Part shown: positions 9,650 to 20,085 of the stretch, in pieces
Layout: the number at the start of each line of letters is the position of its first letter
Numbering within the stretch: the first letter of the stretch is position 1
NCBI GenBank assembly: GCA_964019415.1
Contig: OZ025869.1
Span: forward strand, 4,960,882 to 5,024,881
Direction of reading: 5' to 3'
From: Ianthella basta
Taxonomy: Eukaryota; Porifera; Demospongiae; Verongiida; Ianthellidae
DNA: 64,000 nucleotides
Program-made: the position numbers and the translations under genes
The notes under the pieces: model-generated
Databases searched by the model: none
Seen by the model: the letters and a program-made list of their open reading frames with translations, nothing else
Told to the model about the DNA's origin: nothing

Positions 9650-9970
9650 CTCGTTCTTCGTAGTTAAGCTGACCCAGAGGTTTAAACTGGGTATGCTTTG
9701 AGAGTGGACCAAAATAGGTTATACAGGGTTGAATCAGAAAGGAATGAATGCACAAGATGTAGCTAGGGCACACACATAGCTAGCTAGGAGGCAGAGAGCG
9801 AAGTGGCCGCTAAGTTACATGACTTCGGTCGCTTCGCTCTCTGCCTCCTAGCGCAAGGAAGATAGCTATGCGTGCATTCTTTTCAGACCTAACCTATATT
9901 GCCCTGCTCTCAAAGCATGTCAAGTCAAAATCTCTGGCTCCTCTTAGCTAGCTATATTACGAAGAACGAG
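9650..9970. repeat. About 320-bp imperfect inverted repeat
   Basis: Sequence from CTCGTTCTTCG (9650-9660) to CTAGGAGGCAGAGAGCGAAG (9784-9803) is mirrored from CTTCGCTCTCTGCCTCCTAG (9832-9851) to CGAAGAACGAG (9960-9970). The 28-bp centre is unpaired. Matching blocks along the arms include AATAGGTTA/TAACCTATAT and GTATGCTTTGAGAG/CTCTCAAAGCAT. It lies 60 bp upstream of the THAP-domain ORF. It is either a foldback element or a recent inverted duplication. Confidence 0.8.
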
Positions 9971-10027
9971 CGGCAGAAGTACCGAATGCTAGCCGAAATG
10001 TGCTTCCGAAGGCACTTATTGTCAGTC

Positions 10028-10303
10028 ATGCCATCTTCTTGTGCTGCCGACAGCTGCACAAATCGGGATGTCCCGCCATGTCCATATGGATTCTTTCATT
10101 TTCCTCTTTCTGATAAAGAGAGAACTACGTTGTGGATCAAAGGAGTTTGCTGTCGTCGTGCTGTCGATTGGGGGCCCACATCAGGGATGCGCATTTGTAG
10201 AAAGCACTTTGTAGAAGGCAAACCTTCTGAGGATCCCAGTGGCGTGGACTATGTTCCAACAATTGTTAACATTAAGAAAGGAGCTTGGAAAATGCAGAAG
10301 TAA
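10028..10303 (+). CDS. THAP-type zinc-finger protein or transposase N-terminus
   Basis: Beginning at ATG 10028 the frame reads MPSSCAADSCTNR, then GFFHFPL, LWIKGVCCRR and GMRICRKHFVEG, and ends at TAA 10301-10303 (91 codons). This is a complete C2CH THAP DNA-binding domain: the first two Cys near residues 5 and 10, a central FHFPL, and the C..HF pair (CRKHF). THAP domains occur in host regulators and at the N-terminus of P, Kolobok and IS4EU-like transposases. Nothing downstream in frame supports a transposase core, so this may be a first exon or an orphan THAP ORF. The start was chosen because THAP domains begin at the first residues of the protein. Confidence 0.7.
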   Translation: MPSSCAADSCTNRDVPPCPYGFFHFPLSDKERTTLWIKGVCCRRAVDWGPTSGMRICRKHFVEGKPSEDPSGVDYVPTIVNIKKGAWKMQK

Positions 10304-10706
10304 CTGGTGCAAGGGCAAAAGATATCAGAAAAAGGTGCGGGAAACAGCCCAAGGTACTGGCATCACCTTCTGAAGTGCCATTGGTCCTGCTGGAGTTGCG
10401 GAAGAGAAATAGTCCGTGCGTGGCCGCGTATCCTAGAAAGGCATGCGCATCGATGAGCTCCTGTTTCTTCTTGTTGCTAAACGTTATTTTCAATATCTTG
10501 CATGCGTAGCTTCTGCAGCACAGGTACCGTGGCACTCTCCAAACTCTTTCAAAGAGACTGCGCATCGATGGTAGACCTCAGAGATTCACCTAGAGCATCC
10601 ACCTCCATCACGATCATTGTTACGTTACTGCAACTAGACTATAACTACAACAACGCCGTATAATTACTATACCGTCGCCTACAGCTTTTGCCTTACACGG
10701 GGCCGG

Positions 10707-10781
10707 TGACGTCATCGCACGTGACCCTCGGGAAAATGGTCTATAAGTGCGCTATGATGACGTCATTACGTTTTGACGTCA
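10707..10781. promoter_or_regulatory. Cluster of three CRE-like TGACGTCA palindromes
   Basis: Exact TGACGTCA sites lie at 10707-10714, 10758-10765 and 10774-10781, in a locally G+C-richer stretch with a CACGTG box at about 10718. Full CRE (CREB/ATF) palindromes recurring within 75 bp suggest a promoter. A short plus-strand frame (ATG 10877, MPRIKTTATLSQRRFER, ending 11047) starts about 100 bp downstream but is unrecognised. Confidence 0.5.
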
Positions 10782-11047
10782 TCAGAGGCGTTGCTCCAGG
10801 TTACAGTCTCGTCCCCACCCCACTTCCGGTCGCCAACGAGATTAGGGCGTTGCCGCCCAGAAAAAAACAAAGACATATGCCCCGGATCAAGACCACTGCA
10901 ACCTTGTCGCAGAGACGTTTTGAGCGGACAGAACAGCGGACTCTAGTATTCTTGAGTGCGTGTTTGTGTTTTTGGTGTTCAGTTTGGTCTAATTTTCCAG
11001 AACTCACATGCTTGCGCTTTGCACGTTTTATCAGAGTTGACTCTTAA

Positions 11048-11475
11048 CTATACTTGGTTGGAGAGTTATTGAGCTGTGGCTTCTGTGGACTATTGTGCGG
11101 CCTTGATGTGTTGATCTCGGGCAAGTGATGTCCGCAACGAGGTCACAAGAACAAAATGGCCTAATTTTTGTACAGGTGCCGTTCGCTGTCCAATCCTTTG
11201 GCAATAAGTATCTCTGTGGATGGATTTGAGTGTGCCATTGCTAGCTTTTGAGGATCTGAATGTTGAGATTATTATGAATAAGAAATACTCATAAGAACTC
11301 CAGGTAAAGATGATGTAAGCGGAAAGTGTGATAAGATTGAAGTGATCTGCTACAAACTGTGACCAATCAAAGAACTTGGCAACAATTACTCTGCTTTGTG
11401 TTTCTACCAATTGCAGCAACACCAGACAAGCAGCTCATAGTGTCAACTGGTCTCCCACGCAGATCTGTTATTAGG
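11048..11475. other. No supported gene
   Basis: Only short frames on both strands. Nothing recognisable. Confidence 0.3.
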
Positions 11476-11800
11476 CTACAAATGTCCAGCAGTGGCTATT
11501 TTAATGAGCCCAACAAGCTTGAATGATATGACGACAGGCATGTTGATTCCCATCATAACCCAGTATGACATATTGAATGAGACGTTTGCTTTTATTCTGC
11601 CCAACGCCATTGTCTGCTTGCAAAAAGTGATCATCCTGGCCGTGATTGGGTGATCATGCTTTCGGTAGCACTTGTCCCCTTCACATAGACTCAGATTCAT
11701 CTGAGGCTGTTTACCCGTGTACTGAATGCTTCTAATGCTACCCCACATATTTGGTACTTCCTTGCAGTTACGAAGGCTGGTCCTTGCTGCACAGTCTTGT
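11476..11800 (-). CDS. Unrecognised minus-strand ORF
   Basis: About 108 codons are open from a TAA near 11803 to the stop after TAGHL. The frame contains a Cys/His-containing segment (LCEGDKCYRKHDHPITARM) followed by hydrophobic stretches (VSFNMSYWVMMGINMPVVIS). The composition is protein-like and unlike a random frame, so it is probably an exon or a TE fragment. No family is recognised and no start is convincing. Confidence 0.3.
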
Positions 11801-12128
11801 TATCACATATTCAAATTGTTTCCTTCACAATCATACACTTTGTCAACTTGCTGGGATGTACAGGGACATCCATAACCATAATGCCGCAATGCAGCAACAA
11901 GAAAACCATGTCGATGTTCATGTGGTACATCCTTCTCCAAGGGTGGCTCCACCCCAATTTGTATACTGAGAATTTGGTACTGTTTAATAAGCAATTGGGA
12001 AGTTTTATTCCTCTCAGTTGAACTTGAACACTGCAGGGAACCTCTGCTTATTAATTATTGTGAGACACTTTTTGCTCACCTCGAATGCATGTGGGTTATT
12101 GTTATTAACAGGACAGGCTATTTATGAA

Positions 12129-12520
12129 TTATGCAGTTGTGTGCCACAGTCTGTGACAGTCTTTGCCAGAGGACTCGCACAGAGCTGGCATAAATGGGCA
12201 GTCAGGGCACTTTCGAATTGTCTTCTGTGCACAGATTGCACACCGTGAATGGTGCTGTACTGAAAAGCTCTAGCTGCCATGTGAAACCCTGTACTGCATG
12301 GAAGGAGGAACCACCACACTCGGGAGGGGGAGACTATACTTCTCAATCTGTAAAACAAGCTGGTCTCTGAAGTGACTCTCAATAGTTGTCTTTTTCCCTA
12401 CTTCTATTCTGTAAAACTTGTGGAGGGTGAAAGCACTTGTTACAGCAAATTCCATCAGAGGTAAAAGAGTGTTTTCCAGTACATCTTTGTCTGGCGTGTT
12501 TAAAGTCATCAAACTGCTGA
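12129..12520 (-). pseudogene. piggyBac-like transposase C-terminus with cysteine-rich finger
   Basis: The minus strand ends with CAICAQKTIRKCPDCPFMPALC and a CHRLWHTTA terminus. This is the C-x2-C...C-x2-C...C...H cysteine-rich finger closing PGBD-type piggyBac transposases. Upstream, LEKYS-like and KKTTIESHFRDQLV segments fit the preceding RNase-H-like end of the family. There is at least one frameshift (near 12260). On the right it is fused at about 12515 to an IS630-like fragment in the same orientation, so it is a broken remnant. Confidence 0.6.
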
Positions 12521-13340
12521 AGACAAGCAATCATGCCCTCCTGTACCATTTTGGGTGTATTTTCTCTCCGTTCCTTCAATGCTTGCTTAAGCTCTTTGGG
12601 TCTACCATAATTGTCTTCCATAAATTGTTGACGGCCATCTGGCAGTTGCCCAGGATGCATGACTGGTTGCTTCCCACTCGGTTTGATGTTCATGTATGAA
12701 GCCACCATTGTGTCAGCTGCAATTGTGTTGACTGATCGAAAATCCAGCACAAGTTGTATTCTTATCTGTGCAAGAATAATATATAGAAATTACTGTAATA
12801 ATGTGCACATAGGCCCTCTTTGCTTGTCACCTTTACCTCGGATACTTAAACATCAAATGGTTGCTACCTATCTGACGTTTGACAGAAGCATTTCGCATGA
12901 CCAGAATCCCTCGTAGTTTTCCCTGAAGATGAAGGTTTCCCTTGCTGTTTGTGAAGGCAGGATTAATTTGCAAGGTGTTAGTTTCATTCTTGAATTGTAA
13001 CCTGATAAGTTGGTCAAAGGCATACTGACCCACCTGGCGTGCGCGCTGAAGCTTATCATCAGTTAAGGCAAGGAATCCTCCATACTCTTCAATGGAATCG
13101 CTGATCATGTCACCCTTTGGCCTTGTGACATGACTCCCCTGGGGATCGGCCAACCCATTGAAAGTGCATCATTAGCCTTAAAGACGCATTCGTCATGATT
13201 AATAAAAACAATTCATTTTTGTTTTGTTTCATTGCCAGAGTTTCATTAAGGGATTCCATCAGCGCATGTCAGTGGAAGTTTATGTGCTTGTTCTAGACGT
13301 TATCCATGATTAAGTCGGAGATGATGCTTCGGTGCCCTCC
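12516..13340 (-). pseudogene. IS630-like DDE transposase remnant, copy A
   Basis: This reads the same protein as the fuller gene at 38745-41208: CTDGIP, then SHVTRPKGDMISDSIEEYGG, LTDDKLQRARQVGQYAFDQL and (different frame) QTARETFIFRENYEG, an intron, then NIKPSGKQPVMHPGQLPDGR, GRPKELKQALKERR and LQQFDDFK. There is no C-terminal glutamate exon. Frameshifts fall near 12950 and 13240, and a 64-bp piece is inverted at 13341-13404. Confidence 0.75.
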
Positions 13341-13404
13341 AGCACACCGATGGTCATGAACGCAAGGATGTCATTGTTTATCAGAAGTATTTAAATAAGC
13401 TGAA
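13341..13404 (+). other. Inverted 64-bp piece of the IS630-like gene
   Basis: On the plus strand this encodes HTDGHERKDVIVYQKYLNKL, the segment that immediately precedes copy A's coding but lies on the opposite strand. In the fuller copy (about 39985-40060) the same segment is collinear on the minus strand. It is a microinversion within a dead element. Confidence 0.75.
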
Positions 13405-13589
13405 ATTGTCCAAAAATACACAGACTCAGCTGATATGCATTCTGTGGTGCTTTGTATAAGAGAAATGGTATGGTTGATATTTTTGAGGCAATTTGTTCAT
13501 CAAAAATGTAGATGTACTTTTCTTCTTCCCTATGATCCACAACCCAAAATATTTTGATGATACCTTTTGCAGGTAATGGGTTGAGCACA

Positions 13590-14130
13590 GTTGCATGAGC
13601 GCATTGTTGAAGAATTGCTCACTCACCAATTATGTTGCGATAGATTTCTTAGAACCATGCCATTTGTGTCAATGCCTCTCTCCTCCAAAATCTTCAATCC
13701 TTTTAGTCGTCCATCTGCAGTTGTCATCCGTTGTGATGCACCATTAACTGTCTACCAGGAAGTCCTCATTGGATGCTGGCCTCCTGCCTTTACATTCATT
13801 CTACTGGCAATGAGGGCATTGTGATCAAAAGTTGTATGGATTTTGGCCTCGTTAAAGACCCAGACAACATTGACTCTTCTGCAGGATTCCTAAATAATCC
13901 TATTCATTCTGCCTTGGCTACCAGCACAATTTGTCTGCATTAAAGTATCATTTATTGTCTTTGCCAATTGTAAGGGTTTCACGGGCAAGAAGTGCTCCAG
14001 TGCAGCTGACTTGCCAGTCTTAGGCAGGCTAGCTGTACAAGTGATGGCTGTGCTTTTCTGCTGGCATTGCCAGCAAGGATCAGAGTGCGGCTTCATCACT
14101 ATGAAAGGTGTTGGCTTCACCATAGATAAT
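13590..14130 (-). pseudogene. IS630-like DDE transposase remnant, copy B (divergent)
   Basis: The minus strand reads IYGEANTFHSDEAAL (equivalent to the HDESxF catalytic region), later NVVWVFNEAKIHTTFDHNAL, then ASRMNVKAGGQHPMR and DGRLKGLKILEERGIDTNGM. These align with the D2-containing exon of the fuller copy (WIFDQSSGHNAF...ASRMNVKPGGKQPVM). The catalytic D of the second box is N here, and several frame breaks are present. It is a separate, older member of the family. Confidence 0.6.
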
Positions 14131-14303
14131 AAAATGTCCTGTAAACAACAAGATGGATGCTGCTGCGCTCAAGGATATGTGATTCTCTGAGGGAGCTCCC
14201 AGGCTCAGTTTCCTCTTCTGCAGATTCCTTTGTAAGCGAAGAATTGCGCAGACGCTCTCCTCAGCTGCAGCAAATTCCTTACTTGTGGTATCATTTTTGC
14301 AAG

Positions 14304-14558
14304 CTATGATAGTTGTAGTAGTTGAAGCGGTTTCCGAAACCCACATGGGCTCTTTCGATGTACTGATCCATCAGGGTATTCTTCAAAAGCACTTGAATTG
14401 CCTTCCGACATTGACTCCTCACCGATGCAATGTAATTTGGAGGCACAGTTATCATCGTTGACGAAGGCTAGGACCTCTTCCGTAGTAAGATATGCCCATT
14501 GAGCAGCCTTTTTTGTGATAACTGGAAGAGTATACTGGAATGAATGGCCATGCTCCAA
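14304..14558 (-). pseudogene. N-terminal fragment of a transposase (possibly piggyBac-like)
   Basis: The 84-aa frame contains LTTEEVLAFVNDDNCASKL followed by an acidic, Ser-rich stretch. PGBD-type proteins often begin with an LTxEEVL...DDD segment before an acidic region, which makes piggyBac the best guess, but this alone is weak. A piggyBac C-terminus lies at 12129-12520 on the same strand, with IS630-like pieces in between. Confidence 0.3.
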
Positions 14559-14576
14559 TCAGCAGCACATGATGAT

Positions 14577-14600
14577 AACCCTAACCCTAACACACCCTAA
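14577..14600. repeat. Interstitial telomere-like CCCTAA repeats
   Basis: AACCCTAACCCTAACACACCC contains two and a half vertebrate/sponge-type TTAGGG units (reverse orientation). A second site is at about 53907-53930. Confidence 0.7.
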
Positions 14601-14818
14601 GTGAACCATTACATTAGAAGAGTGATGAAATGCTATGGTTATACTGGCATACCTGCAGGCCATTCTGTCACACTGTGGTATCCTTCAAAACAGCTGGTTT
14701 CATATTGTGCTGACAGCTTCTAGTATCATTCACCAGTGCAGGTTTGGTGAAATATTTTCCATGTAAAATTACTATACTTTGGGATTGAGCTGCTGGTATT
14801 TGATAAATTTACTTTGTT

Positions 14819-15190
14819 TCAATCACTTGACTGCTTTGACCTGCTTCCTTTTATATTTGGCTTGAAGGCATTTTGGAAATAACTTTCCATGCATAGTGAG
14901 TCTTCCAGATGTGGTTTACCACAGACAGCCTTTTTGCTGTTAGCATCACCATTTCCATCCATAGTTGAAGCACACCAATACAGATGGTTGATGATGCTTT
15001 GGATCCACTCACCGACCAATGCACAGTATTATTCCTCTCTTTCAACTGAGCAGCCAGTTTTTCCTTCAAGCCTGCATATTCAAAGGGGATAGCTGTGTCA
15101 ATGTACAGGTTTTCATCCCACATCATCCCCATCAGCTATTGGTCATCTGGGTGAATGGGCACGTTGCGATAGGTGCTCTGCCCATACACC
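14819..15190 (-). pseudogene. RT fragment fused to a TE zinc-motif protein fragment
   Basis: Near 15070-15190 the minus strand reads NVPIHPDDQ, a stop, then LMGMMWDENLYIDTAIPF, the DIRS/Gypsy-like RT segment just before the LPFGLRSAP motif. Immediately after, in another frame, it reads WIQSIINHLYWCASTMDGNGD and then KAVCGKPHLEDSLCMES. This resembles a zinc-binding block common in sponge/cnidarian transposon proteins (NHLYW...DGDxxxxKW...H..H). Two unrelated elements therefore abut here. Family names beyond 'RT' are tentative. Confidence 0.45.
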
Positions 15191-15229
15191 TGTGAATACA
15201 ATAGATGTCAAGTAGTTTAATACTGCACT

Positions 15230-16350
15230 TAATTATTCTAGTGCAACTTTCAGCAACCCTCTTGACCTGCCCAAACAAGCGCTCTTCATACTCAGTGTAG
15301 CATGATCACAAGCAGACAAGCTCATACTGTGAACCTGCATGGCAGGAAATGTCATGCAGGTAGGAACCAAACAGTTTCTGGCATGTGATGCTACGTGGAT
15401 AGGGGAGGCATGCACTGAGCAGCTGTTCTGCATCTCCCCTGATGTTGTCAAGCAGAATGTTTCGCAGTTCGACAAGAACATTGATGATGTGCCCCTTGAT
15501 AGCTGAAAAGGTTCAAAATCATTAATAGCATAATTTTTGAGATGGAGTTCCTTTAAGTTGGCATGTACCAGTTGTATAGGTATACAATATAATACAATAA
15601 ACTTCTAAATGCTCTAGTAGCCAGTGGATCCATCCATGCATGCACTCGTGTTTCTGCATGAGCAAGTGATATAGAAAGTCATATAGTGTACTCATTCAAC
15701 ATTGATGCTGTTTGCCAAATGCACACCATATACATCTAGCTAGCCCCTACTTTCTCATCTCACACAAATGTGAGATGACAAAAGTCATGGTTAGCAGCTA
15801 TATAACACACTGGATTGTGTATGTACACTGGACTCACATGTGGACGAGAACTGTTGCCACTCTTCAATTTTGGAAATTTGTGTACCAGCTCCATGGCCAC
15901 TCTCTCCCGGTTGTCTTTGCTGATGTGGCAGCTATAAGCGTACAAAGCATGGGCAGTGTACTTTGCTGCATCCCGGATGACCTTGGTTGGCACTGGGCCA
16001 TCTTTTACCAAACCATCTTGCAGTTCCCTGGGGAATAAATAACAGATGTGTTGTTAGGAGCTAACTTGCTTTGTAAATATCTACAAGAACTTGCAAGGGC
16101 ATCTACAACAACTTGCAAGGGCATGTTGGATCTCACTCCGGATGCCCGAAAACTGCTTCCCCCATCCCACACGCTGCCTGGCTTGGCCATTAACTCTCCA
16201 TCCTGTCAAGGTGGAGTTTGCTAATTCTATGTCAGTAAACAGCACCTTAGCAAGCTCAGCTCTGAGATGTGCTGGCGCAACAAACTGTGGGTTTGCTTAA
16301 ACTTGCTGCAGCCTAACCTCCACGGAAGAAGCCATTGTTGCTTGGACTGC
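15230..16350 (-). repeat. Duplicated TE segment, copy 1 (BEN-like ORF)
   Basis: 15440-15620 and 16035-16350 recur at about 16965-17150 and 17150-17500. On the minus strand the unit reads LRAELAKVLFTDIELANSTL, resembling a BEN domain, and ELRNILLDNIRGDAEQL. Copy 1 has an extra 410 bp (15620-16030). It encodes VIRDAAKYTAHAL and RERVAMELVHKFPKLKSG, a block often seen in TE proteins. Many frame breaks show it is decayed. Confidence 0.6.
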
Positions 16351-16560
16351 TACCTAGTATTTGCCGGGAAATGATTTTAGCAAGTATAGTGTTCTCTTGG
16401 TTGCGAACTTGCCTATCCCTTTTATGTTTCGAAAAGTGATTCTTCATACAGTGCATGAATAACTTCTGGTTGGTCCACCCCTTGTTGCTCATGCCATAGT
16501 AAGTGCTTGGCATGTTTCCTGTAGTATACACATGTGAAGAACATGGCCCTGGCTCTTGCT
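16310..16560 (-). pseudogene. pogo/Tigger-type DDE_1 transposase fragment
   Basis: The minus strand reads NMPSTYYGMSNKGWTNQKLF and NHFSKHKR, matching the DDE_1 segment (YG.S..GW....LF..W...HF) that precedes the second catalytic Asp of pogo-like transposases. The Asp-containing strand does not follow, and the frame runs into the duplicated BEN-like segment. It is a short isolated remnant. Confidence 0.6.
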
Positions 16561-16964
16561 CTAGCAGCTTCTGCTGCTGCCATCTTCTGCAAATTTGGTT
16601 GCTTCACTACTTTCCGGCGGGATAATCTCTCGCCTATATATAACCAGGCCAAACTGGACAGACGGTGGCGTGACCAGGTCACAGTCCTTTATATGGCTTG
16701 CTTAACACAGTCATTTTAGTGTTAGAGATTGACTATGCTTTCAAAGTTCTTAGTAATCTAATGCAGCCTCTAGGGCTGTAACTGTCTTTGCCACTACTTT
16801 CTGAGTTGATTTCACCCCATGTATCCTCTCCAAGTATGTGAAAATCACTGTAAAGTGCTGGGGATGGGTGATATGGAACATAATAACTACCAAGTAGCAC
16901 TAGTGCTGCAGTATCTGGTGGAAAGGAGAAGAGCACTCTGATCCTCCTTATTCTGCATCTCCCC

Positions 16965-17500
16965 TGATGTTGTCAAGCAGAATGTTTCGCAGTTCGACAA
17001 GAACATTGATGATGTGCCTCTTGATAGCTGAAGAGGTTCAAAATCATTAATAGCATATTTTTGAGATGGAGTTCCTTTAAGTTGGCATGTACCAGTTGTA
17101 CGGGTATACAATAAAATGCAATAAACTTCTAAACGCTCTAGTAGCTTAAATAACAGATGTGTTGTTAGGAGCTAACTTGCTCCGTAAATATCTACAACTT
17201 GCAAGGGCATGTTGGATCTCACTCCGGATGCCCGAAAACTGCTTCCCCCATCCTACACTTCTGCTGCACCAGAGTGTCAATCAAACAAAGCTTGGCATGG
17301 TCAAGTGGCTGCCTGGCTTGCTTGGCCATTAACCCTCCATCCCGTCAAGGTGGAGTTTGCTAATTCTATGTCAGTAAAGAGCACCATGGCAAGTTCAGCT
17401 CTGAGATGAGCTGGCGCAGCAAACTGTGGGTTTGCTTAAACTTGCTGCAGCCTAACCTCCACAGAAGAAGCCATTGTTGCTTGGATATTGTATGACCGAC
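16965..17500 (-). repeat. Duplicated TE segment, copy 2
   Basis: Collinear with 15440-15620 plus 16035-16350 but lacking the 410-bp internal part, with a few percent divergence. A 70-bp insertion of unique sequence lies near 17265-17330. The junction falls at TAGCTTAAATAACAGATGTG. Confidence 0.75.
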
Positions 17501-18296
17501 AGTGGATTTCACTACCTTCACGCACGTCGTTATAGAAAAGGTGTGGTTGCAGTGCATCTAGTTGTGCACAGTACAGGGAATGCTCCTTGTAGTACTGGCC
17601 ATCGTGCATATTCCTAAGAAAGCCATCATGTCATTGGTCAGGACATTTCCAGTGGCATGAATGTCCATGTCTCTTTTTAGCCTTGGGTGCTTTCTCCTTT
17701 GGTTTCAGATGATCTGCAAAAACGTGCCTATATTCTTTCGTCAATGGTGTCTCTGGCTGCAGGTTCAGTTGCTCAATGAACATTCCAACAACCTATTCTT
17801 GTCCTTGGCTTGGTGTGGACAATCCCACGAGACTCAAAGAGTTAAAGACTTCTTGCACAATGTAGGCTTAACCTTTTAAAAGCTGAGAAAATTCTGAACA
17901 TCCACTTGAGATGTGCAAGGCACATGATGGGGTGCTACTACCAAGTTATGCTATTGGTAAGGCCATAGCCCAGGAACCATGCAGGGATCACCACAAGGAG
18001 GTTGCACAACACGATCCTCCCATGCACCACCATTGCACCCACACAGCATAAACTACAGGCTGGAGTGGGTCATGCTCATGCTTATCCTAATTATTGTACA
18101 CTCATGAGGATTTCCTTGACCAAAGTACCCAGTTCCACTTTTGCTTTCTTGTTTGCTAGCATGGCTGCCAAGTACCGGAGTGCCAGTATTGCTTTTGTCT
18201 GGTGGTGGAGAAAAGCCATTTAGTCATTCTTAGATTTCTAGTCCGTCATCTTCTATGCCAGGGTACCAGTGAACGTACCAACAGCCCCAATCCTTC
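17501..18296. other. No clear gene; continuation of TE-like minus-strand coding
   Basis: The minus strand at about 17500-17640 reads MAFLRNMHDGQYYKEHSLYC and ALQPHLFYNDVREGSE, apparently upstream of the BEN-like part of copy 2. Beyond 17650 nothing is recognisable. Confidence 0.3.
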
Positions 18297-18825
18297 CTAC
18301 ATGGGTACTAAGAAAATAGTCCAGCAGAGTGAGTACGGCTCCCGTGCTGGTTGGAGGTACTTTGCGGGTAAGTGCTTAAAGCGGCACCCCTCAATTCTGC
18401 ACTCCTTCTGAAACCTGCATAAGGTAGGCACCTCGTCCAGAGGGGATTCCTTCCTGCCCCGTTTCCTGCCCCGTTTCCTGCCTTGCTTGGGTTTGGAAAT
18501 GTGACCCGGGTCTATGATCTGGTAAACAGTAACGTTGCATCCAGTGACCGTAAATGATGCCATTTCAGCAATGTTCTCTACAAGAGTGATGACTGGAATG
18601 TCTATATACCTGTGGTAGTAGATCTACCATACATTAGATGCAGCATATGGACAGTGCAATCATCAAAATCCTGAATGGTGGTGTTACGGGAGGTTGTAGA
18701 TAGCTTTCCTTGATGTGTTCAAAGCGGCATTTCTCCAGGCTGCCTCCTACCAGGCTGCCTTCTTCCTTGCTGCCTTCCCTACCTTTCCTGCAGCAAACTG
18801 TATAGTGAGTTCTTTTACAGCACAT
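18297..18825 (-). CDS. Possible CCCH zinc-finger fragments (two)
   Basis: The minus frame 18297-18563 contains two tandem KRGR units and then CRFQKECRIEGCRFKHLPAKYLQ, a C-x5-C-x4-C-x3-H CCCH finger. A second, shorter relative lies at 18634-18825 (EKCRFEHIKESYLQPP). CCCH fingers bind RNA. The paired similar segments suggest two exons of one protein or a small duplication. No complete gene could be assembled. Confidence 0.4.
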
Positions 18826-19084
18826 CTGGCAAAGCCACAGTTGAACTGGAGATGCACTAGAGTGATCCTGGGTATGCTACACATTTTGGAGTATGTCACT
18901 TCTTTAGTACCCATATGCTACACTGCACTGTTACTATCATGTATGCAGTCACACCCCTGCTCAAGAAAATAGTGTTTTGCTCTTTGGATAGAGCCTTCAC
19001 TTCCACCTTCGCCACACTAGGTGACACCTTAGGGGTGGGCAACTTGGATGTGTCTCTGTAATGACATTATATGCATCCAGTGGG

Positions 19085-20085
19085 TCTCACCTGTAATGAC
19101 ATATGCATCCAGTGCAAGTTGCAGGATTCACTATGTATGCTATATATGCAAACCTCACCAAGAGATCTCCAAGGTAATTTGTGCAACATGATCAGACAGC
19201 CATCCTCCTCATCATCACTAGACTCCTCTGTCATGTACTCCACACTACTTAGTTCCTGCCACTTTTCTTTCATGTTGGTTGGAACAAACTTGGTACAAAG
19301 CATTGAAGAGCTACATACATCATGAGACAAGCAACAATTGCATGTAGAAAATTTCAAAGACTCTGATATTATAATATGCATGATTAGCCAAATAGATGGG
19401 CACGTTGGAGTTGGGATAATTTTGACAGTATCCATGCTTCCTTCTTGACATCTGCATTCTTAGTGTGCTCGCTGAATTCCTTCACTGCTACGTCGAAATC
19501 ACTGTACTGCTGATGCTTCACAACTCCAAAGCTGCCTGTCCAAGACAGCAGGGTTGATCATCAGTGTACCCTTCTGGGTGCTTCAGTAGCCCTGGCTGGA
19601 TCTCGTGTACAATGGGGTTGGTCACTTCCAATGTGTCTTACACATGGACCAGTACCAGCTTGTTCTAAGCTACAGTTCCCGTAATTCAGCTTGATTTCAC
19701 TTTTTTACTTCCCATTGCCACCTATCAAAATAGTTCTGGCTTGCATGGGTGTAGTGCCTTAATCTCTTACGCATGTCAATCATTTTCTGCCTCTCCTTTG
19801 TCAGACTATTCTCCAAAGTCTGCCTAGATTTTCTGTGTTCTACCTCCAACTTCTCCAGTTCCTTGTGTGTAGCCTTATTTGCCTCTTCCAGTTTTTTTCC
19901 CTTCTGTTACTTTTGTAGCCGTTTCCTGTGTCTCCTGATATTTATCATCTTCCTATTCTCTGCTAAAGTATAATTCACAATTGTTGCTTTTCCTATCTTG
20001 CCCAACTGCAGTCCCAAGTGAGACAACATTCAAAGTTCCCTCGCAGGTTGTTTCCATCTTCCAACTTTCTCCTACCTATTAACCT
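19085..20085 (-). repeat. 1-kb dispersed repeat, copy 1 (coiled-coil ORF)
   Basis: The segment is repeated at 24330-25268 with about 90% identity by eye. On the minus strand it encodes a Lys/Glu-rich coiled coil (ELEKLEVEHRKSRQTLENSL and onward), then VKEFSEHTKNADV, and a C-terminal EYMTEESSDDEEDG followed by KLPWRS. This acidic-then-PWRS ending is common in multi-copy invertebrate TE proteins. Both copies carry stops and indels. Confidence 0.7.
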
